From: Acidocella sp. KAb 2-4
GTDB taxonomy: Bacteria; Pseudomonadota; Alphaproteobacteria; Acetobacterales; Acetobacteraceae
Assembly (NCBI RefSeq): GCF_020567705.1
Contig: NZ_JAJDJU010000008.1
Span: 62,001 to 126,000 of the forward strand
Reading direction: 5' to 3'
Length of the DNA stretch: 64,000 nt
Every line of letters starts with the position of its first letter. The stretch's first letter is position 1. Position numbers and translations under genes: made by a program. Below are positions 14,731-21,706 of the stretch, in pieces. The notes under the pieces are model-generated. The model was not told the DNA's origin. It made no database searches and saw only the letters and a program-made list of their open reading frames with translations.

Positions 14731-16888
14731 GGCGTTTCTCTTGGCGTTCCTCTTGGCGTTCCACGAAGCGGTCCAGCACGCGCTTCTCTCCCGAGGTCTC
14801 GAAGTCGATATCCAGCCGGTCATCCTCCACGGCGATGACCCGGCCATAGCCGAATTTCTGGTGGAAGACGCGCGCACCCACGGGGATCTTGCTCGCCGCC
14901 GCCGGGCGTTTGGCCAGCACCGGGAAGCCCGCCGAAATATGCGGCTGGCGGTGGGGCTGCGTCTGTGCCGAGCCCGAGTGGCGCAGCATGTCTTCCGGCA
15001 ATTCGTCGAGGAAGCGGCTGGGGATGGCATCCTGCCACCCGGCATAGCTCTTGCGCCGCGCGGCATGGCTGATGATGGCGCGGTGGCGGGCACGGGTGAT
15101 ACCGACATAGGCGAGGCGGCGCTCCTCCTCCAGGCTCTTATTGCCGCCCTCGTCCAGTGCGCGCTGATTGGGGAACAGCCCTTCCTCCCAGCCGGGCAGG
15201 AACACGGTGTCGAATTCCAGCCCCTTGGCGCCGTGCAGCGTCATGATCGCCAGCTTGTCGTCCCCGGCCTGATCCTCGCTTTCGGTCACCAGCGCGACAT
15301 GCTCAAGGAATTGCGCCAGCGTCTCGAACTCCGCCAGCGCGCGTACCAGCTCCTTGAGGTTCTCCAGCCGCCCCGGCGCGTCGGGCGATTTATCGGCCTT
15401 CCACATGGCGATATAGCCCGATTCGTCGAGCAGCGTTTCCAGCGCCACCACCGGGCCGCGCGCCGCCAGCGCCTCGCGCCAGGCGTCGAAGCCTTCCAGC
15501 AGCGCGCGCAGGCTTTCGCGCAGCTTGCCCTTATAGCCGCCCTCGGCCACCAGCTTCGCGGTGGCGGCGTAAAGCGGGATATTCGCCGCCCGCGCCGTCT
15601 CGTGCATGGTGCGCAGCGCGCTCTCACCCACACCGCGCTTGGGCAGGTTGACGATGCGCTCGAAGGCGAGATCATCCGCCGGCTGCGCCAGCACGCGCAG
15701 ATAAGCCAGCGCGTCGCGGATTTCCTGGCGCTCATAGAAGCGCAGCCCGCCGACGATGCGGTAAGGGACGCCGAGCTGCATCAGCCGCTCTTCGAAGGCG
15801 CGGGTCTGGAACCCGGCGCGCACCAGGATCGCGATTTCCGCCAGCTTGTGTCCGGCCCGCCAGAGCGCCTCGGCGCGCGAGCCGATCATGCGGGCCTCTT
15901 CCTCGGAGTCCCAAACCGCGACCACCTCAACCGGCTCGCCATCGGCATCGTGGCGCCCGGCATGCAGGGTCTTGCCCAGCCGCCCCTCATTATGTGCGAT
16001 CAGATGCGAGGCCGCAGCCAGAATCGGCGCGGTGGAGCGGTAATTCGCCTCCAGCCGGATCACCTTGGCGCCGGGGAAGTCGCGCTCGAATTTCAGGATG
16101 TTCTCAATCTCGGCGCCGCGCCAGGAATAGATGCTCTGGTCGTCATCGCCCACGCAGCAGATATTCTTGTGCCCCTGGGCGAGCAAGCGCAGCCAGTAAT
16201 ATTGCACCAAGTTGGTATCCTGGTACTCGTCCACCAGAATGTAGCGGAACTGGCGCTGATACGCGGCCAGCACCTCGGAATCGGTTTTCAGCAGATGCAC
16301 GCTGAGCATCAGCAGATCGCCGAAATCCACGGCGTTGAGCGCGCGCAGCCGGTCCTGATAGGCCTGATACAGCGCCTCGGCCTTGCCGTTGGCGAACTCG
16401 CTCGATTCGCTGGCCGGGATCTGGCCGGGCATGAAGCCCTTATCCTTCCAGCGCTGGATGATCGCCATCAGCGCGTTCACCGGCCAGCGTTTGATATCCA
16501 CCCGCGCGGCTTCCATGAGCTGGCGCAGCAGGCGCATCTGGTCGTCGGTGTCGAGGATGGAGAAGCCGCTGGTCAGCCCCACGCGCTCGGCATAGCGGCG
16601 CAGCATGCGCGCGCTGAGCGCGTGGAAGGTGCCGAGCCACAGCCCCTCGACCGGCTGGTTGAGCAGCCGGCCCAGGCGCTCGCGCATCTCCCGCGCCGCC
16701 TTGTTGGTGAAGGTGACGGTGAGGATCTGGTTGGGATAAGCCCGGCCGCTGAGCAGGATATGCGCGAAGCGGGTGGTGAGCACGCGGGTCTTGCCGGTGC
16801 CGGCCCCGGCCAGCACCAGCACCGGCCCTTCGGTGCTCTCCACGGCGTCACGCTGGGCCGGGTTCAGCCCGGCGAGATAATCGCTCAT
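14720..16888 (-). CDS. uvrD: UvrD/PcrA-type DNA helicase
   Basis: A 722-residue superfamily 1A 3'-5' helicase acting in nucleotide excision and mismatch repair. The Walker A motif 'AGAGTGKT' is at residues 27-34, motif Ia is 'ILTVTFTNKAAREM', the Walker B is 'ILVDEYQDTN', motif III is 'DDDQSIYSWRGAE' and motif VI is 'EEERRLAYVGITRARH'. The C-terminus carries the Tudor-like UvrD tail beginning 'GARVFHQKFGYGRV', then a charged RQEERQEKRHDT end made by a tandem repeat. The start ATG overlaps the metF stop (ATGA) and the stop overlaps prmA, so the three genes are coupled. Confidence 0.96.
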   Translation of the reverse strand: MSDYLAGLNPAQRDAVESTEGPVLVLAGAGTGKTRVLTTRFAHILLSGRAYPNQILTVTFTNKAAREMRERLGRLLNQPVEGLWLGTFHALSARMLRRYAERVGLTSGFSILDTDDQMRLLRQLMEAARVDIKRWPVNALMAIIQRWKDKGFMPGQIPASESSEFANGKAEALYQAYQDRLRALNAVDFGDLLMLSVHLLKTDSEVLAAYQRQFRYILVDEYQDTNLVQYYWLRLLAQGHKNICCVGDDDQSIYSWRGAEIENILKFERDFPGAKVIRLEANYRSTAPILAAASHLIAHNEGRLGKTLHAGRHDADGEPVEVVAVWDSEEEARMIGSRAEALWRAGHKLAEIAILVRAGFQTRAFEERLMQLGVPYRIVGGLRFYERQEIRDALAYLRVLAQPADDLAFERIVNLPKRGVGESALRTMHETARAANIPLYAATAKLVAEGGYKGKLRESLRALLEGFDAWREALAARGPVVALETLLDESGYIAMWKADKSPDAPGRLENLKELVRALAEFETLAQFLEHVALVTESEDQAGDDKLAIMTLHGAKGLEFDTVFLPGWEEGLFPNQRALDEGGNKSLEEERRLAYVGITRARHRAIISHAARRKSYAGWQDAIPSRFLDELPEDMLRHSGSAQTQPHRQPHISAGFPVLAKRPAAASKIPVGARVFHQKFGYGRVIAVEDDRLDIDFETSGEKRVLDRFVERQEERQEKRHDT
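14727..14762. repeat. Three 12-bp tandem units over the uvrD/prmA junction
   Basis: On the plus strand the unit TCTTGGCGTTCC occurs at 14739-14750 and 14751-14762, with a third diverged copy TCATGGCGTTTC at 14727-14738 (two changes). The array encodes the RQEERQEKRHD end of UvrD and contains the prmA ATG. Confidence 0.85.
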
Positions 16889-17823
16889 GCGGCCGCGGGC
16901 TGCGGCTTCACACCCAGGATGCGGGCGATGGCGTAGGTCAGGTCCGGGCGGTTGAGCGTGTAGAAATGGAATTCGTCGATGCCATTGGCCTGGAGCAGGC
17001 GTACCTGTTCGGCCGCCACCGCCGCCGCCACCATGCGCCTTGTTTCCACGTCGTCATCCAGCCCCTCGAACATCCCGGCCATCCAGCGCGGCATCGAGGT
17101 GCCGCAGGTATCGCAGAATTTCAGCGCCTGGGCGAAATTGGTGACCGGCATGATCCCCGGCACGATCGGCGCCTTGATCCCCGCCGCCAAAGCGCGGTCG
17201 AGGAAGCGCAGGAATACGCCGTTGTCGAAAAATACCTGGCTGATCGCGCGCGTGGCCCCGGCATCCAGCTTGCGCTTCAGATTGTCCAGATCCGCCTCGG
17301 GGCTCAGCGCCTGCGGATGCACCTCGGGGTAGGCGGCCACGGTGATCTCGAAATCAGCGACCTTCCTCAGCCCGGCCACGAGATCGGCGGCATAGGCGTA
17401 GCCGCCCGGATGCGGGGTGTAGGTCTCGCCGGGCGGCGGGTCGCCGCGCAGCGCCACGATATGTTTCACCCCCGCCGCCCAATAGCGGCGGGCGACCTCG
17501 TCCACCGCCTCGCTGCTGGCGCCGACGCAGGTGAGATGCGCGGCCGGGGTCAGATCCGTCTCCTGCACGATGCGCAGCACGGTAGCGTGGGTGCGCTCCT
17601 GCGTGGAGCCGCCCGCGCCATAGGTGACCGAGACGAAGGCGGGTTTGAGCACGGCCAGGCGCTCGATGCAGGTCCAGAGCTGGGCCTCCAGCGCCGGGGT
17701 CTTGGGCGGGAAGAACTCGAAGGAAATCTCCGGCGGGGCCGCGCCCTCGCGCGCGGGCAGCGGCGCGATGCGCTCGCCCGAGGCCCAGCGTTCCAGGGTG
17801 TCGCGTTGGGGTGAATGGGTCAT
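16885..17823 (-). CDS. metF: 5,10-methylenetetrahydrofolate reductase
   Basis: A 312-residue FAD-dependent reductase that makes 5-methyltetrahydrofolate, the methyl donor for methionine synthase. Seen are 'ISFEFFPPKTPALEAQLW' at the start of the barrel, 'FVSVTYGAGGSTQERTH', 'HLTCVGAS' and 'IVALRGDPP'. The ATG at 17823 gives MTHSPQRDTLERWASGE, and GGAGAG lies just upstream. A longer frame would intrude on the mlaA promoter region. A 166-base spacer separates it from the divergent mlaA; it contains small hairpins but no riboswitch class that I recognise. metH, the user of its product, is 20 kb away in this window. Confidence 0.95.
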   Translation of the reverse strand: MTHSPQRDTLERWASGERIAPLPAREGAAPPEISFEFFPPKTPALEAQLWTCIERLAVLKPAFVSVTYGAGGSTQERTHATVLRIVQETDLTPAAHLTCVGASSEAVDEVARRYWAAGVKHIVALRGDPPPGETYTPHPGGYAYAADLVAGLRKVADFEITVAAYPEVHPQALSPEADLDNLKRKLDAGATRAISQVFFDNGVFLRFLDRALAAGIKAPIVPGIMPVTNFAQALKFCDTCGTSMPRWMAGMFEGLDDDVETRRMVAAAVAAEQVRLLQANGIDEFHFYTLNRPDLTYAIARILGVKPQPAAA

Positions 17824-17989
17824 TACGTGCTCTCCGTCAGGGGCGTTTCGTGGCAGCACGGCCACATTTACGCAAGGCCTAACTCGCATGTCTCGGCAGA
17901 GGTAGCGCCGTGATTGAACACCGGGTAAGGAACCACAATTACTATGGGTCCACGGCGCCACTCAGGCGTCTGCCAAAGGAGATACAAAG

Positions 17990-18808
17990 GTGCGGGTGAA
18001 ACAGGAAAAGGGCGCGCGGCGCCGTTTTGGCCGGACTCTTGGCCGTGGTCTCGGGCTTGGGGCGTCGCTGCTGACGTTGGCGCTGGCGGGTTGCGCGACA
18101 CCGCCGCCGAAATCCGACACCGCCGATTATCAGGCCTATCAGCAGGTCAACGACCCGCTGGAGCCGACCAACCGCACCTTCTTCGCCTTCAACAACAGGC
18201 TCGACCGCTATGTGATGAAGCCGGTGGCGAAGGGGTATGTGGCGGTCACCACCCAGCCGATCCGCACGCATGTGGGTAATTTCTTTACCAACATGGGTGA
18301 ACCGGGGCGCACGCTGAATTTCATGGCCGAAGGCATGCCAACCGACGCCGGCTCCTCCCTGATGCGCTTCCTCATCAATTCCACCATTGGCATTGGCGGC
18401 ATCTTCGACCCTGCGAGCGCGCTGGGCTACAAGGAGACCGACACCGATTTCGGCCTGACCCTGGCGATCTGGGGCGTGCCGGCCGGGCCTTATCTTTATC
18501 TGCCGGTGTTTGGCCCCTCGGGCGCGCGCGACGTGTGGAACCTGCCGGTTCAGTATTTCGCCTCGCCGACTGTGGCCGCGCCGTCGAGCACCGCGCTCAC
18601 CGATTTTGGCTATACCGCGACCGGGCTGCATCTCATCAACACCCGTGCCGGGCTGCTCGACACCATCGACCAGATCAACGCCACGGCGTTGGACCCCTAT
18701 GCCACATTCCGGAGCCTTTATCGCCAATCTCGTGCCTCACAAATCCAGTTGATTGAGCAGCGCGACAAGCAGGGGGCCAGTGCCGCCCCGGCTGCGCCGC
18801 AGAACTGA
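17990..18808 (+). CDS. mlaA: MlaA (VacJ) phospholipid-retrieval lipoprotein
   Basis: A 272-residue MlaA-family lipoprotein. A basic N-terminus and hydrophobic stretch end in the lipobox 'LALAGC' with Cys35. The mature protein has the family core 'NDPLEPTNRTFFAFNN', 'FFTNMGEPGRTLNF' and 'DFGLTLAIWGVPAGPYLYLP'. MlaA in the outer membrane removes mislocalised phospholipids from the outer leaflet and passes them to periplasmic MlaC. The GTG at 17990 has AAAGGAG upstream. It is followed 27 bases later by mlaC, so the outer-membrane and shuttle parts of the pathway are cotranscribed; the inner-membrane MlaFED genes are not here. Confidence 0.93.
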   Translation: MRVKQEKGARRRFGRTLGRGLGLGASLLTLALAGCATPPPKSDTADYQAYQQVNDPLEPTNRTFFAFNNRLDRYVMKPVAKGYVAVTTQPIRTHVGNFFTNMGEPGRTLNFMAEGMPTDAGSSLMRFLINSTIGIGGIFDPASALGYKETDTDFGLTLAIWGVPAGPYLYLPVFGPSGARDVWNLPVQYFASPTVAAPSSTALTDFGYTATGLHLINTRAGLLDTIDQINATALDPYATFRSLYRQSRASQIQLIEQRDKQGASAAPAAPQN

Positions 18809-18835
18809 CCGCCGACGCCATACGAGGATCGACAT

Positions 18836-19462
18836 ATGCATTTACGCCGCTTTCTTTTGGGCACCGTCATCGCCGCGCCGCTGCTCGGCACGATGGCCGC
18901 GGCCGCGCAGGCCCAGGCCCTGAGCGCCGATGACGCCAAGGCCTTCATCTCGCAGTCGGGCCAGCAACTGGTCGCCATCGTTAATGGCGGCGGCTCCGCG
19001 GCCGACAAGGCCACGCAGCTGCGCACCCTGGTCAACCAGATCGTTGCCGTGGATCAGGTGGGTGATTATGTGCTCGGGCGCTACATCAACATTGCCACCC
19101 CGGCGCAGCACACCAAGTTCCAGCAGCTTTTCCACCAGTTGCTGTCATACAACATCACTTACCAGATCAAGGCCTATCAGGGCGTCAGCTTCACCGTGAA
19201 CAGCGCCACCCCGCAGGGTGACGGCGTGCTGGTGGACACCACCATCACCACCCCCGGCAAGGCCCCGGCCGATGTCGGCTGGGATGTGGCCGAGGTTGGC
19301 GGCAAGCCGCAAATCATGGATGTGATCGTGGCGGGCACCTCGATGCGCATCACCACGCGCAACGACTATGCCTCGGTGATTACCGATAATGGGGGCAACG
19401 TCTCGGCGCTGCTCACCGCCATGCAGAACCAGATCAACAAGGCGTCCGAAGCCCAGGATTAA
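18836..19462 (+). CDS. mlaC: MlaC periplasmic phospholipid shuttle
   Basis: A 208-residue secreted protein of the MlaC/Ttg2D family. A signal peptide ends at 'MAAAAQAQA', and the mature domain has the family pattern 'FISQSGQQLVAIV', 'QIVAVDQVGDYVLGRY' and a lipid-cradle fold ending in the 'NDYASVITDNGGNVSALL' block. MlaC carries phospholipids between the outer-membrane MlaA complex and the inner-membrane MlaFEDB transporter. Its place right after mlaA supports the call. It ends 24 bases from the converging DUF2125 gene. Confidence 0.9.
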   Translation: MHLRRFLLGTVIAAPLLGTMAAAAQAQALSADDAKAFISQSGQQLVAIVNGGGSAADKATQLRTLVNQIVAVDQVGDYVLGRYINIATPAQHTKFQQLFHQLLSYNITYQIKAYQGVSFTVNSATPQGDGVLVDTTITTPGKAPADVGWDVAEVGGKPQIMDVIVAGTSMRITTRNDYASVITDNGGNVSALLTAMQNQINKASEAQD

Positions 19463-19486
19463 GGCCCGGCAAGCGCGGTTCGGGGC

Positions 19487-20674
19487 TTATGGCCCCGAAC
19501 CTTGAGGTGCCGCCGCGCCGTCTCCCGAGGCTTGCGGCGTGAACAGGCTGGTGAGTTCGTTCCAGTCCAGGGGCGGCATGTCCGCCATTTTTTGCCCATT
19601 CACCATCACCCCGCTCGCGCCATAAGTGGCGTGGATATTCAACACCTGTCCGTTATCGCGATCGGCCGAGAGATAAGGCGCGAGCTGCGCCTCGGCCTGG
19701 TTGATGTCGTTCTGAGTTGAGGGGTAGGCGGCCGCGATCGCCGAGGTCAGCGCATCCAGATGATTCGCCGTCACCTCCGCCTGGCCGCTGGGCTGGGCGT
19801 TGGCGTCGAATTTCACGTCGCCGCTGGCGTTCAATGTGCTGGGGCCGAGCGTCACGCTCAGCGCGGCGGTGGCGTTGCCGCCCTGCTTGGCCCAGCCATG
19901 CGCGGCGTTCACCAGCAGCTGGGTCTTGGCGTTTTCATCCGTCTGCGCCTTGAGCTGCTGGGCCAGCCCCACCCAGTCCAGCGCGCCGGAGAAGCTGGCG
20001 TTCAGCCCCAGATGCTCGATCTTGCCGTCAAACGGCACGCCAAGGATTTTGGTCATCCAGTCGGGCAGCGCTACGCCTTGCAGGTCTTCGGCCAGGGTGA
20101 GGCTCGTCTGCCCGGCGTTGGCCGCCGGGTTCAGCGTCTCATGCATGTGCAGCCTGTCGATATGCAGCACCTGGATGCTGCCGCTGGAGCCCAGCACGTT
20201 GATGTCGCTGATATCGGCATCCTCGGCGCTGATGGGGAAGATATTGGGGTTGAACAGCGCCTGCCGGTTGAGCGTCGCGGTTGCGCTGAACTTGCCGAAG
20301 GTCACGGCGCCGTCGCCCTGCGGCACATGGCCGGTGATCTTGTTGGGCATGTCGAGGTGCAGCACCAGCGGGTCGAGCACCCCGACTCGCAGCGTGACAT
20401 GGCTCATGCCCAGCACCAGCGGGCTCGGCATGTCGTTGCCCGGCAGCGGGATGGTCAGGCGCGGGTTATTAAGCGTGGCCGTGGCGGCGAGCGGAAAGCC
20501 GCCGCCGGAAATGCCGTCATAGCTCATGCTGGTGGTGCCGTCTGGGCTGGTCAGCTCGCTGGCGTAGAGCTTGAGCGCCGCCTGCAGCCGGGCCTGCGCG
20601 TACCACCACAATCCGGCCCAAACCAGCGCCACCACCACCACGATTCCGGCCAGAGCCCGCAAAAATCCGCGCAT
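19487..20674 (-). CDS. DUF2125 envelope protein
   Basis: A 395-residue alphaproteobacterial DUF2125 protein. A single N-terminal hydrophobic segment ('GIVVVVALVWAGLWWYAQ') anchors or exports it. The rest is a long beta-rich domain with repeated 'LxNPRLTIPL'-like strands, reminiscent of AsmA/LptC-like lipid-binding folds, though that resemblance is an inference. The tail is Ala/Gly/Pro-rich. I start at the ATG at 20674 (MRGFLRALAG) because it immediately precedes the membrane segment; the open frame continues far upstream, antisense to ribF, and is not real. It diverges from ribF over 84 bases. Function unknown. Confidence 0.82.
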   Translation of the reverse strand: MRGFLRALAGIVVVVALVWAGLWWYAQARLQAALKLYASELTSPDGTTSMSYDGISGGGFPLAATATLNNPRLTIPLPGNDMPSPLVLGMSHVTLRVGVLDPLVLHLDMPNKITGHVPQGDGAVTFGKFSATATLNRQALFNPNIFPISAEDADISDINVLGSSGSIQVLHIDRLHMHETLNPAANAGQTSLTLAEDLQGVALPDWMTKILGVPFDGKIEHLGLNASFSGALDWVGLAQQLKAQTDENAKTQLLVNAAHGWAKQGGNATAALSVTLGPSTLNASGDVKFDANAQPSGQAEVTANHLDALTSAIAAAYPSTQNDINQAEAQLAPYLSADRDNGQVLNIHATYGASGVMVNGQKMADMPPLDWNELTSLFTPQASGDGAAAPQGSGP

Positions 20675-20758
20675 CAGATCACCCGTTCCGCTTTTCAACA
20701 CGCGCCCTTCATGCCCCACCCTTGACCTTGGGCCAAGTGTGGGGGCTTTTGCAGGCTC

Positions 20759-21706
20759 ATGAAGATTTTCTCCGACTGGCGCGATTTGCCCGCCGAGGGC
20801 CGCGGCGCCACCATTGCGCTGGGTAACTTCGATGGCGTGCATCTCGGCCACGCCGCGGTGCTGCGCGCCGCCCATGCCGCGCGCCCCGATGCCCCACGCG
20901 CCGTGCTCACCTTCGAGCCGCATCCGCGCGAGTTCTTCCGCCCGCAGGACCCGCCCTTCCGCCTGACCCTCTCCACCGAGCGCGCGGCGGCCCTGGCCGG
21001 GCTCGGCGTGCAATATCTTTACGAACTGCCGTTCAATGACGCCTTCTCGCATCTCACCGCGGAGGCGTTCGTCAGCGACATCCTGCATCGCGGATTGGGC
21101 GCGGCGCATCTCGTCTGCGGCGCCGATTTCGCCTTCGGCCACCGGCGCGGCGGCGATGTCGCGTTTCTGGCGGCGCGGGCCGAGGCGCTGGGCATGGGGC
21201 TGACCATCGTGCCCCAGGTGGCAGATGGCGAAGGCCCGATCTCATCCAGCCGCATCCGCCGCCTGATCCAGGACGGCTACCCCGAGCGCGCCGCCGCCCT
21301 GCTCGGCCGCCCGCATTCCATCCGCGGCCCGGTGACGCATGGCGACAAGCGCGGCCGCACCATCGGCTTCCCCACCGCCAACATCCCGCTCGGGCGGCAT
21401 CTGGAGCCGCAGCGCGGGGTTTATGCCGTGAGCGCGCGCATCGCTGGCGCGGCGGTGAAGGGGGTGGCCAATATCGGCCAGCGCCCCACCGTGGGCGGTG
21501 CCGAATCCCGCCTGGAAGCGCATTTTTTCGATTTCGCGGGTGATCTCTATGGCCAGGAATTGACCGTGTGCCTGCACCATTTCCTCCGCGAGGAGCAGAA
21601 ATTCCCCAGCTTCGAGGCGCTGAAGGCGCAGATCGAGGCTGACTCCGCCACCGCCCGCGCCCTGCTTGACAGGGACGAGAAACACGCCAAACCCGAGCAG
21701 CCATGA
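20759..21706 (+). CDS. ribF: Bifunctional riboflavin kinase/FAD synthetase
   Basis: A 315-residue RibF that phosphorylates riboflavin to FMN and adenylylates FMN to FAD. The N-terminal FAD synthetase domain has 'LGNFDGVHLGHAAVL' (residues 21-35) and 'ISSSRIRRLI'. The C-terminal riboflavin kinase domain has 'THGDKRGRTIGFPTANI' and 'RGVYAV'. Length is typical. Its TGA overlaps the ileS ATG (ATGA), and the order ribF-ileS-lspA is the widely conserved arrangement. Confidence 0.96.
   Translation: MKIFSDWRDLPAEGRGATIALGNFDGVHLGHAAVLRAAHAARPDAPRAVLTFEPHPREFFRPQDPPFRLTLSTERAAALAGLGVQYLYELPFNDAFSHLTAEAFVSDILHRGLGAAHLVCGADFAFGHRRGGDVAFLAARAEALGMGLTIVPQVADGEGPISSSRIRRLIQDGYPERAAALLGRPHSIRGPVTHGDKRGRTIGFPTANIPLGRHLEPQRGVYAVSARIAGAAVKGVANIGQRPTVGGAESRLEAHFFDFAGDLYGQELTVCLHHFLREEQKFPSFEALKAQIEADSATARALLDRDEKHAKPEQP

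Noticed and set aside
14731-15108. Longer prmA reading frame
   Set aside because: It runs inside uvrD in another frame. The ATG at 14730 gives the conserved PrmA start and overlaps uvrD by only 11 bases.
20675-21142. N-terminal extension of the DUF2125 protein
   Set aside because: The extension is antisense to ribF, and the membrane anchor right after the ATG at 20674 marks a natural start.
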